Source of the DNA: an uncultured Atopobiaceae bacterium
GTDB taxonomy: Bacteria; Actinomycetota; Coriobacteriia; Coriobacteriales; Atopobiaceae
Direction: 5' to 3'
Length of the DNA: 10,806 nucleotides
Assembly: GCA_900770865.1 (NCBI GenBank)
Contig: CAAGLU010000020.1
Span: 1-10,806 of the forward strand
Numbering within the stretch: position 1 is the stretch's first letter; every line of letters begins with the position of its first letter. Below the pieces are notes generated by a model, which worked only from the letters and a program-made list of their open reading frames with translations, was not told where the DNA came from and did not search any database. The translations under genes and the position numbers were made by a program. Of this stretch, positions 1-5,273 are shown in pieces.

Positions 1-111
1 GGCATCCCTCGAGATATCGCTTCGCATGAGGTCAATCACGAAGTTGGTTTGATTATCACTCAGATTGGCACTACTCCAAAACCGTGGCCATGCGGCTGCT
101 TAATCTGACGA
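1..111. other. Left-edge segment with two competing open frames, unassigned
   Basis: About 110 bp with visibly lower GC than the operon. Two frames are open to the window edge. On the plus strand, frame 1 gives 35 residues ending at TGA 106-108; it contains HEVNHE, formally an HExxH pattern, and its stop lies 3 nt before the hairpin at 112-131. On the minus strand, 33 codons run from just after a TAA (102..100) to the edge, including the stretch SSANLSDNQTNFVIDL, with no ATG, GTG or TTG near its beginning. The plus frame fits a gene end followed by a terminator slightly better, but 35 codons cannot decide it. I recognise no family in either frame. Confidence 0.25.
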
Positions 112-131
112 GGGGCGCCGTGCGGCGCCCC
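112..131. terminator. Perfect 8-bp GC hairpin, possible terminator
   Basis: GGGGCGCC (112-119) and GGCGCCCC (124-131) form a perfect 8-bp stem with loop GTGC. It lies 10 nt past the 3' end of the minus-strand tRNA and 3 nt past the possible plus-strand stop at 106-108, so it could serve either direction. Neither side has a real T-tract: the minus side continues TCGTCAGATT and the plus side AGGTTTGCG. The hairpin is certain as sequence; terminator function is inferred. Confidence 0.5.
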
Positions 132-141
132 AGGTTTGCGA

Positions 142-217
142 TGGCTTCCCGCCGAGGGCTCGAACCCCGATCGCACGGACCAGAGCCGTGAGTTCTCTCC
201 GTTTGAACTAGCGGGAA
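142..217 (-). tRNA. tRNA-Gln (anticodon CTG)
   Basis: A 76-nt cloverleaf reads on the minus strand. The acceptor stem is TTCCCGC (217-211) with GCGGGAA (152-146), followed by discriminator G (145) and an encoded CCA (144-142). The D stem is GTTC/GAAC. The anticodon stem CACGG/CCGTG (190-186 and 178-174) closes the loop CTCTGGT, giving anticodon CTG at 183-181, which reads CAG codons. The T stem CGGGG/CCTCG contains one G-T wobble, and its loop is TTCGAGC. The weak U1-A72 pair is a known feature of bacterial tRNA-Gln and supports the identity. I see no clear dedicated promoter between 218 and 300. Hairpins lie on both sides (112-131 and 241-263). Confidence 0.93.
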
Positions 218-235
218 GTGTGGTGTAGGTGCATG

Positions 236-263
236 AAAATGGCCGCCTCCGATGGAAGCGGCC
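236..263 (-). terminator. Probable rho-independent terminator of the 96-residue gene
   Basis: GGCCGC (241-246) and GCGGCC (258-263) form a stem. Inside it, TCC and GGA pair around a GAT loop after one mismatch. On the minus strand the stem is followed by ATTTTCA, a short T-run. It begins 80 nt beyond the stop of the small minus-strand gene at 344 and just before the tRNA. The T-run is short, so efficiency is uncertain and some readthrough into the tRNA is possible. Confidence 0.55.
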
Positions 264-343
264 GGGCGCGTACGTCAGTGTCCGATGCGACTAAGGGACG
301 CTCGGAATAAAGCTCGAGACGTGCCCCTTCACGGTCTCCTCGA

Positions 344-634
344 TCACCCTATCACTACGCCGTATGGAATGGTGTCGCTCACGAACCTGGCGTCGCCGAA
401 CTCCTCCTTGAGGGCGTTCTCGCCGATGGAGCGGATCTCTGAGTCCGCCGGCGCGCACGTTAGCTTGTCGTATGCCCTTTCGAGCGCTGAGATGGCGCGG
501 TCGACGACTGCCTGTGGGATGCCCGAGCCCTCGTGCATTTCCGGGCATGCGGACAGAGAGCCGATGGCGTACCACTTCCCCTCGTAGGGGACCTCGAACA
601 CGATCGTTCCGCTGTAGAGCCTGCGCATCCTCAT
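344..634 (-). CDS. Hypothetical protein, 96 residues
   Basis: I do not recognise this protein. The ATG at 634 was chosen because GGAGGGGGCGG lies just upstream; the longer in-frame extension to 760 overlaps what looks like another coding frame. The product starts MRMRRLYSGTIVFEVPYEGK, has a likely beta-rich first third with aromatic residues (FEVPYEGKWYAIG), three cysteines (about residues 30, 60 and in none of the known metal motifs for the rest), then an acidic, probably helical segment (VVDRAISALERAYDKL). No signal peptide or membrane segment is evident. Its ATG overlaps the stop of the upstream frame as ATGA, a typical translational-coupling arrangement. Several AGG arginine codons are used. 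Coding status is supported by the ribosome site, plausible composition and a downstream hairpin; function is unknown, possibly from a mobile element. Confidence 0.6.
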   Translation of the reverse strand: MRMRRLYSGTIVFEVPYEGKWYAIGSLSACPEMHEGSGIPQAVVDRAISALERAYDKLTCAPADSEIRSIGENALKEEFGDARFVSDTIPYGVVIG

Positions 635-756
635 GGTCCCGCCCCCTCCAGGAGCTGCCTTATCGCGAACGCGAACAGCTTGGGGTCGCGCTCCCTGAGT
701 CCGACTGGGCCGCCGTATAGGCATTGTAACTTGGATGCCAGAGAGATTGGTACTGC
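631..756 (-). pseudogene. 5'-truncated gene remnant upstream of the 96-residue gene
   Basis: A 41-codon open frame follows a TGA at 759..757 and ends at TGA 633..631, overlapping the next gene's ATG. Its last 29 residues read like true protein (LYGGPVGLRERDPKLF, then AFAIRQLLEGAGP), with GC-rich third positions, and the region supplies the next gene's ribosome site. There is no ATG or GTG in frame after the upstream TGA, and the first dozen codons look less protein-like. This fits the 3' end of a gene whose front was deleted or rearranged. A start at an unusual codon, or a short leader peptide, are alternatives. I recognise no family. Confidence 0.4.
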
Positions 757-764
757 TCAATTTC

Positions 765-778
765 TGAACCTCAGTTCA
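765..778. promoter_or_regulatory. GAAC-N4-GTTC palindrome, LexA-box-like
   Basis: TGAACCTCAGTTCA is a perfect 5-bp inverted repeat with a 4-bp centre. It has the GAAC-N4-GTTC core of Gram-positive and actinobacterial LexA operators, but its centre CTCA does not fit the usual RNRY consensus. It sits just upstream of the truncated minus-strand frame, where an operator would lie. A chance match is quite possible. Confidence 0.3.
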
Positions 779-829
779 ATCGTTGCCTACTGGGCTCTCG
801 TTTCGAGGACGAGCCGAATCACAACATCG

Positions 830-941
830 CGCCACACATTCGTCGTCCGAATGTGTGGCGACCTGCACGGGATACAGGTTCGGATGCGAATGTGTAGCGC
901 CAAACCACGCACGTGTACTGTCAACTCGCGAATGAGTTGCG
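830..941. repeat. Four-copy 13-bp repeat cluster (CGAATGTGTGGCG)
   Basis: The unit CGAATGTGTGGCG occurs at 848-860. A perfect inverted copy lies at 830-842, so the pair makes a 13-bp hairpin with a TCGTC loop. A direct copy with one mismatch is at 887-899, and a third with two mismatches at 929-941. Direct copies start 39 and 42 bp apart, about four helical turns. The fourth lies in a second palindrome (CAACTC GCGAAT GAGTTG, 922-939). Protein-binding half-sites or a structured RNA are both possible; this is not a CRISPR array. Confidence 0.65.
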
Positions 942-999
942 AGCCGATGCCGGCGCAGGCGAGAAGAACGCGCGGCAGGAACGCCGCTGCTTCCCCCAC

Positions 1000-1029
1000 A
1001 AAAAAGAGGAGGCCCCAACTGGGGCCTCC
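1000..1029 (-). terminator. Strong rho-independent terminator after divIVA
   Basis: GGAGGCCCC (1008-1016) pairs perfectly with GGGGCCTCC (1021-1029) across an AACT loop, giving a 9-bp GC-rich stem. On the minus strand it runs directly into TCTTTTTTG. It starts about 40 nt after the divIVA stop and closes the operon. Confidence 0.9.
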
Positions 1030-1068
1030 CCTCTCACATCGATGAAGTTCTCGCTGTTTCTCGCGCCG

Positions 1069-1773
1069 TTAGTCCAGGTCGCCGAAGTCCGTCTGGAACG
1101 AGGCGTTGCCCGCGGCAGTAGAGCCAGCGGAAGCACCGGGCACGGCAGACGCGCTCACGGCAGGACGGGCGGCAGGGGTCGCCGCAGGCGCCGCACCAGA
1201 GCCGTTGGGAGCCGTGGAGAGCGGCTGCTGCGGGAACACGGAGTCCGCGTCGTCCATGAAGTGCTGCAGGAGCTTCTTGTACTCGGTGCGGAAGTCCTCG
1301 CGGGACTGCTTGAGACGGTCAATCTCGTCCAGCTCGTTCTGCTTCTCGGCGAGCGCCTGGCGAATGACCTCGCGGGCCTTCTGATCGGCCTCGTTGCGGA
1401 TGCGCTCCGCATTGTCGCGCGCGTCGGCAACAAGCTTGTCGGCGCTCTGCTGAGCAACGATAAGCACGCGAGAGATCTGGCTCTCGGACGCGGCAAGGTC
1501 GTCCTGCACCGCGGGGGTGGGGGCGACCGTCGTGACCTCCATGCGCTCGGGTGCAGCATTAAGCTGCTCCTCGAGGCTGGCAACCTGCGCCTGAGACGCA
1601 GAGAGCTGCTGCTCGGCGGTGTTCAGACGGCCCTTGAGGTCCGCGATCTTCTGCAGCATCGCGTCAACCTCACTGGAAATCTGCTCGAGGAAGGCGTCGA
1701 CCTCCTCGGGGTCGTAGCCGTGCTTCGAGGGAGAGAAGGTCTGCTGCTCGATATCTGCTGGTGTGATTGCCAT
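1069..1773 (-). CDS. divIVA: DivIVA/Wag31-type cell division and polarity protein
   Basis: The protein has 234 residues. DivIVA proteins bind negatively curved membrane at poles and septa through an N-terminal domain and oligomerise through coiled coils, recruiting growth or division factors. Here the N-terminus MAITPADIEQQTFSPSKHGY and the following DPEEVDAFLEQI match the family's lipid-binding domain. Residues about 25-75 form a first coiled coil and about 95-175 a second, long charged one (KLVADARDNAERIRNEADQK). Residues about 183-222 are an Ala/Pro/Ser-rich tail, ending in an acidic FQTDFGDLD. The ATG at 1773 was chosen over an upstream in-frame start because AAAGGG lies 6 nt before it and the conserved domain begins there. 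It is the last gene of the operon, 59 nt after yggT; a small CGGGC/GCCCG hairpin lies in that gap (1804-1816). Confidence 0.93.
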   Translation of the reverse strand: MAITPADIEQQTFSPSKHGYDPEEVDAFLEQISSEVDAMLQKIADLKGRLNTAEQQLSASQAQVASLEEQLNAAPERMEVTTVAPTPAVQDDLAASESQISRVLIVAQQSADKLVADARDNAERIRNEADQKAREVIRQALAEKQNELDEIDRLKQSREDFRTEYKKLLQHFMDDADSVFPQQPLSTAPNGSGAAPAATPAARPAVSASAVPGASAGSTAAGNASFQTDFGDLD

Positions 1774-1832
1774 CTTTGTCCCTTTCACTTCGACTCGTCG
1801 CCCCGGGCAGCGCCCGCCAAGCGGCAATGACG

Positions 1833-2096
1833 TTACAAAAGTATAGCCAGAAGCAGGCGCTCTATGGCCTCAAGAGCGAATATCGCCACAATGGGCGAAA
1901 AGTCTATACCGCCGAGCGGCGGGATGAAGCGCCTGAAGATGTTCAGCCACGGCTCCACCAGCATGCCAATAGCGCCACGAAAGTCATCGAGCGCACCGGA
2001 GCCCCGCGGAATCCACGAGAGGACGCACCAGATGATGATCAGGATGTTGTAGATGCGGAAGAGCTGGGCAATTACGTTGGCAATCGTGTAGTTCAA
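1833..2096 (-). CDS. YggT family small membrane protein
   Basis: The protein has 87 residues and belongs to the YggT family of two-helix inner-membrane proteins, whose role is unclear (linked to membrane organisation or osmotic response in some bacteria). Two hydrophobic segments are visible: roughly residues 3-27 (IANVIAQLFRIYNILIIIWC) and 63-85 (SPIVAIFALEAIERLLLAIL). They flank a polar part with the family-typical WIP (WxxP-like), LVEPWLNIFRRFIPPLGGIDFSP pattern. The TTG at 2096 is the chosen start: it lies 13 nt after the proC stop, is preceded by GAGGA at a suitable distance, and the family's homology begins there. The longer frame from 2198 would run through the proC end. The position between proC and divIVA matches a common neighbourhood in other bacteria. 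Confidence 0.88.
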   Translation of the reverse strand: MNYTIANVIAQLFRIYNILIIIWCVLSWIPRGSGALDDFRGAIGMLVEPWLNIFRRFIPPLGGIDFSPIVAIFALEAIERLLLAILL

Positions 2097-2109
2097 GTGG
2101 TCCTCGCTG

Positions 2110-2946
2110 TCAGTCGTCGGTAGTCTTGCCGCCTGCAGCCTCCGAGAGCTCGCGGGTACGACGCAATGCCGCGTCGACCCCCGCACAGGCAACCTCAAAC
2201 ATACCCGACTCCATCGCCCGCAAACCCGCGGCCGTCGTGCCGCCGGGAGACGTCACTTTCTCCATATACGCACGAGGATGCTCGCCCGACGCCAGGAGCT
2301 GCTCCGCCACGCCGCGCATGGTGGAGAGCACGAGCTCGCGACAGGCCACAGCGGGAAGGCCGCGCTCCACGCCGGCACGGGTGAGGTCGTCAACGAGCAG
2401 GGCCACGTAGGCAGGCCCGCAGCCAACCACGGCGCCCTCGGCGTCAAGCTGGTCCTCGCGAAGCACCACGGCGCTTCCCAGGGCCGAGAAGATCGCCAGC
2501 GAGAGGTCCAGGTCCTCCTTGGTGGCACGGGAGCCCGGGCAGACGGCCGTCGCGCCAGAGAGCACCTGCACGGGCAGGTTGGGCATGGCGCGCACCACGT
2601 GGGAGTGCTCAAGCGCTCGCTCAAGCGATGCCACCGAGACGCCAGCCGCAATGGAGATAACCAGGCAACCGGCAAGGCCCTCCGTGTGCTCTGCGAGGAC
2701 CCCAGGCAGCACCTGCGGCTTCACCGCCAGCACAACCGCGTCGGGTTTCTGGGCGAGAAGCTCGTCGTTGCTGGTGAAGGTCTTGATGTCAAGCTCTGCC
2801 AGCGGCGCAAGTTTGCCCGCAGAGGGATTGGCGACAAGAACGTGCTCCGGTGCCGCGGCGCCAGAGGCCACAAGCCCGCGCGCGATGGCAGCGCCCATGG
2901 AGCCCGCGCCAATGACGCCTATGACCTGCTCGATCTTCTCGGCCAT
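2110..2946 (-). CDS. proC: Pyrroline-5-carboxylate reductase
   Basis: The 278-residue enzyme reduces 1-pyrroline-5-carboxylate to L-proline with NAD(P)H, the last step of proline synthesis in the cytoplasm. The N-terminal Rossmann fold shows the dinucleotide-binding GVIGAGSMG (residues 10-18). The C-terminal domain carries the P5CR signature VTSPGGTTAAGLRAME (about 231-246). Length is normal for the family. ATG 2946 begins 5 nt after the sepF stop; its likely ribosome site, GAGG, overlaps the end of sepF, suggesting coupled translation. Finding proC inside a division operon reflects a known sepF/yggS/yggT/proC association rather than a clear functional link. I see nothing abnormal in the active-site regions. 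Confidence 0.95.
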   Translation of the reverse strand: MAEKIEQVIGVIGAGSMGAAIARGLVASGAAAPEHVLVANPSAGKLAPLAELDIKTFTSNDELLAQKPDAVVLAVKPQVLPGVLAEHTEGLAGCLVISIAAGVSVASLERALEHSHVVRAMPNLPVQVLSGATAVCPGSRATKEDLDLSLAIFSALGSAVVLREDQLDAEGAVVGCGPAYVALLVDDLTRAGVERGLPAVACRELVLSTMRGVAEQLLASGEHPRAYMEKVTSPGGTTAAGLRAMESGMFEVACAGVDAALRRTRELSEAAGGKTTDD

Positions 2947-2951
2947 GGCGC

Positions 2952-3623
2952 TTACGCCTCGAGGTCGCCGTCGGCGACGAGCTTGTCGATGTCGCCCTGG
3001 GTAAGTTCGATGCCCGCCGGCAGCACCGCAAAGACGCGGTCGCCCAGCGCCTCGACCGAGCCGGCAACGCCGTAGCTCAGGCCGTAGCAGAAGTCGAGGA
3101 TGCGCTTGGCGGTCTCGATATTGGTGCCCTTGAAGATGAGAATGACGGGCTGGTTGGTGCGCACGCGCCTCACCACGGACTGGACGTCGTCGTACGAGAC
3201 GGGACGCAGCACGTAGGGAGGAAGCTGGCCAGAGGTCACGCGCGCGGAGGAGCCGCCGCGGTTTATCTCCGTGGTAGCAGCAGGGCTGCTCGGCGCGGGA
3301 GGCTCGTAGGAGGGCCTATAGGTGGGCTCGGGCGGCTCGACGTAGCTGGGGCGCGGGCGCGTGTCGCGCTGGTCGGCGTAGCCGGCGGCAGGGTTCTGCG
3401 TCACCGGGCGGCCAGAGCGCGTGTAGACCGAGACGCTCTCTGCCTCGGGACGCGAGGTGTTGCCCAGAAGCTTAGTCGCGCTGCCCGTGGGGCGGCGGTC
3501 GCCATAGCCGCGCTCGCGGTCGCGCTCGCGCTGCTCGTCGTCGCCGTCGTAGTAGTCGTCCTCGTAGTCGTCGTAGTCGTCGTCCCTACGGAAACGATCC
3601 CTGATGTTGTCGAGGAAGCCCAT
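2952..3623 (-). CDS. sepF: Cell division protein SepF
   Basis: The 223-residue protein tethers FtsZ to the membrane and organises its filaments; in actinobacteria, which usually lack FtsA, it is the principal FtsZ anchor. MGFLDNIRDRF is the short amphipathic membrane-targeting helix. Residues 14-30 are very acidic and tyrosine-rich (DDDYDDYEDDYYDGDDE), followed by a charged RERDRER stretch and a Pro/Tyr-rich linker to about 120. The conserved SepF domain fills about 137-217 (YVLRPVSYDDVQSVVRRV, VILIFKGTNIETAKRILDF, YGLSYGVAGSVEALGDRVF). ATG 3623 was chosen because GGGGGA precedes it and the membrane helix begins there; an ATG five codons earlier (3638) is possible. It lies 49 nt after the YggS gene and 5 nt before proC. 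The acidic region's GTC-rich DNA (3535-3585) is repetitive. Confidence 0.94.
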   Translation of the reverse strand: MGFLDNIRDRFRRDDDYDDYEDDYYDGDDEQRERDRERGYGDRRPTGSATKLLGNTSRPEAESVSVYTRSGRPVTQNPAAGYADQRDTRPRPSYVEPPEPTYRPSYEPPAPSSPAATTEINRGGSSARVTSGQLPPYVLRPVSYDDVQSVVRRVRTNQPVILIFKGTNIETAKRILDFCYGLSYGVAGSVEALGDRVFAVLPAGIELTQGDIDKLVADGDLEA

Positions 3624-3672
3624 GATTCCCCCATCCATTTTGCGAGGTCCAACACCCCGCACCATTGCCAGA

Positions 3673-4404
3673 TTAACCCAGAACGTAGCTGGGGTCGAAC
3701 ACTGTTCTGCCAAGTCGAACGATCGTGGAGCCCTCCTCGACCGCAATCGGGAAGTCGTCGCTCATGCCGCAGGAAAGGACCGGCAGCTCAAGCCCGCTGC
3801 GACGGGCAAGCTCGTCACGAAGCTCACGCAGGCCGGAGAAGGTCCTTCTCGCCGCGTCCATGTCGTGCGCCGGCGCCATGGTCATGAGGCCGTGCACGCG
3901 CAGGGCGGGAAGCGCCAGGATGTCGTCGAGCGCCGCGCGGACCTCGTCGGGCGAGAAGCCTGACTTGGACTCCTCCCCCGAGACGTTCACCTCGAGAAGC
4001 ACGTCGCTCGTCACGTTGTGGCCAACGCCACGCTTGGAGATAGCCTCGGCCAGGTGGAGCGAGGACACCGAGTGGATGAGCGTCACATTGCCCACGACCT
4101 CGCGCACCTTGTTGGTTTGCAGGTGGCCGATCATGTCAAAGCGGGCGCCATCCATCTGGGGGTATGCAGCAAGCCCCTTGAGCTTGCGAACGAGCTCTTG
4201 GGGACGGTTCTCTCCAAAGGCCCGGTACCCCGCCTTCCAGGCAAGGTTGACCTGTGGCACGTCGACGGTCTTCGAGACGGCGAGAAGCTCCACCTCCGAC
4301 GGGTCACGCCCAGCGCGAGCGGCAGCCTCCGCGATGCGCTGGAGGATCTCCTCCCTGCGCTCGGCGAGAAACGCCGCGTAGCTCTCGTCCTCTGTCTCGT
4401 CCAT
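3673..4404 (-). CDS. YggS/PLPBP-type pyridoxal phosphate homeostasis protein
   Basis: The protein has 243 residues, a single-domain TIM-barrel relative of alanine racemase that binds PLP and buffers its cellular level; it has no established catalytic reaction. The PLP lysine is K45 in LLAVSKTV. Other family motifs are FGENRPQE (63-70), MIGHLQTNK (91-99), HSVSSLHLA (111-119), and the phosphate-binding end CGMSDDFPIAVEEGSTIVRLGRTVF (in two parts, about 212-236). The family more often has SMGMS where this one has SCGMS. ATG 4404 is preceded by GGAG at 9 nt. It lies 58 nt after pgeF, the widest gap inside the lower operon. The yggS-sepF-proC order recurs in other phyla, for example cyanobacteria. 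Confidence 0.92.
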   Translation of the reverse strand: MDETEDESYAAFLAERREEILQRIAEAAARAGRDPSEVELLAVSKTVDVPQVNLAWKAGYRAFGENRPQELVRKLKGLAAYPQMDGARFDMIGHLQTNKVREVVGNVTLIHSVSSLHLAEAISKRGVGHNVTSDVLLEVNVSGEESKSGFSPDEVRAALDDILALPALRVHGLMTMAPAHDMDAARRTFSGLRELRDELARRSGLELPVLSCGMSDDFPIAVEEGSTIVRLGRTVFDPSYVLG

Positions 4405-4462
4405 CTAGACCAGCTCCAATTACCTTGATGGAAACCCCACGCCCCACGCAGGCGCTTACGCG

Positions 4463-5269
4463 CTACTCCCCCGGCATCACTGCCAGGGCGCCATGCCGTC
4501 CGCACGACCCGTGCTCGGCCCGGTACGAGAAGAACCTCTCGGTTGCCGAGGCGGTCGAGACGTCGCAGCAGGCGATGGAGCCACTTGGCACCCCTGCGCC
4601 CACCAGCGCCGCCGTGACTGCGGCTCCCAGGTCGAGGTTGCGCTCTCCCCAGATGACCTCGGGCCCAAACTCCGCCGAGAAACGCGAGGCGAGCTCGGGA
4701 GAGACCTCGTAGTCCTCGCGCCCGATGTGCGGGCCCACGTAGGCACGAACTTGCGAGACAGGCGAGCCGGTCTCCTCCGCAAGGGCATGCGCCGCCTTGG
4801 CGCTTATCCGCGCGATGGTTCCCCGCCAGCCGGAGTGCGCCACGGCAAAGCCGCCAGGCGCCACGAGAATCACGGGCACGCAGTCCGCAAAGCAGAGCAG
4901 CACAGGCACGTTGGTGGCGGTGCAGACAATCGCATCCGCGCCGGATGCGGCGTCAGCCTGCGCAGCATGGACAGCATCCACGTCCGAGGAGCGCACGGTG
5001 ACGATCCTGTCGCCGTGCACCTGGTGCGGGTTCACGAGCTCGTCCATACAGCGTTCCGCCCCCAGGGCGCAAAGCGCGCGGCGGCGGTTCTCGGCCACGC
5101 AGGACGGGTCGTCTCCGCAGGCGCTCCCCAGGTTGAGGGAGGCATAGTTGCCCGTGGAGACACCGCCCGTACGCTCCGTGAACGCTAACGCGACCCCCTG
5201 GGGGACGGTAATGTCCCCCAGAAGGGTCACGCCGTGCGACTGGTACCTTGTGAGCGTGGGCTCGGACAT
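4463..5269 (-). CDS. pgeF: Peptidoglycan editing factor PgeF (laccase domain, YfiH family)
   Basis: The 268-residue protein belongs to the multicopper polyphenol oxidase (laccase-domain) family. The E. coli member hydrolyses UDP-MurNAc-L-Ser, removing the wrong amino acid put on by MurC and keeping serine out of the peptide stem; some homologues show purine-nucleoside activity. The metal-site residues are visible: H85 in NPHQVHG, C130 in FADCVPV and H145 in AHSGWRG. YVGPHIGREDYEV and the C-terminal FFSYRAEHGSCGRHGALAVM are also family motifs, though the first usually reads GPxIGPCCYEV. ATG 5269 lies 4 nt after the ftsZ stop with no clear ribosome site, suggesting translational coupling. Placement two genes from murC fits a proofreading role for MurC products. 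Confidence 0.92.
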   Translation of the reverse strand: MSEPTLTRYQSHGVTLLGDITVPQGVALAFTERTGGVSTGNYASLNLGSACGDDPSCVAENRRRALCALGAERCMDELVNPHQVHGDRIVTVRSSDVDAVHAAQADAASGADAIVCTATNVPVLLCFADCVPVILVAPGGFAVAHSGWRGTIARISAKAAHALAEETGSPVSQVRAYVGPHIGREDYEVSPELASRFSAEFGPEVIWGERNLDLGAAVTAALVGAGVPSGSIACCDVSTASATERFFSYRAEHGSCGRHGALAVMPGE

Positions 5270-5273
5270 GGCA

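Larger units (their letters stand above)
757..1068. other. Gene-free region with repeats, between accessory genes and divIVA
   Basis: Roughly 310 bp without a credible gene: frames crossing it lack ribosome sites and have Arg/His/Cys-rich products of low plausibility. It holds a GAAC-N4-GTTC palindrome (765-778), a family of 13-bp repeats (830-941), smaller inverted repeats such as ACCTG/CAGGT (861-865 and 875-879) and CAACTC/GAGTTG (922-927 and 934-939), and the divIVA terminator (1000-1029). Confidence 0.7.

Noticed and set aside
635..760. N-terminal extension of the 96-residue protein to 138 residues
   Set aside because: The extension overlaps the better-looking remnant frame, contains a Gly run translated from the ribosome site, and the internal ATG at 634 has a strong Shine-Dalgarno sequence.
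830..941. Possible CRISPR array
   Set aside because: The repeats are only 13 bp, imperfect, one is inverted, and spacing is uneven; there are no cas genes.
776..1018. 80-codon minus-strand open frame between the cassette and divIVA
   Set aside because: It crosses the divIVA terminator and the repeat cluster, has no ribosome site, and its product is Arg/His/Cys-rich without protein-like patterns.
913..1830. 305-codon plus-strand open frame
   Set aside because: Antisense to divIVA, spans its terminator, and has an Arg/Leu/Gly-rich shadow composition.
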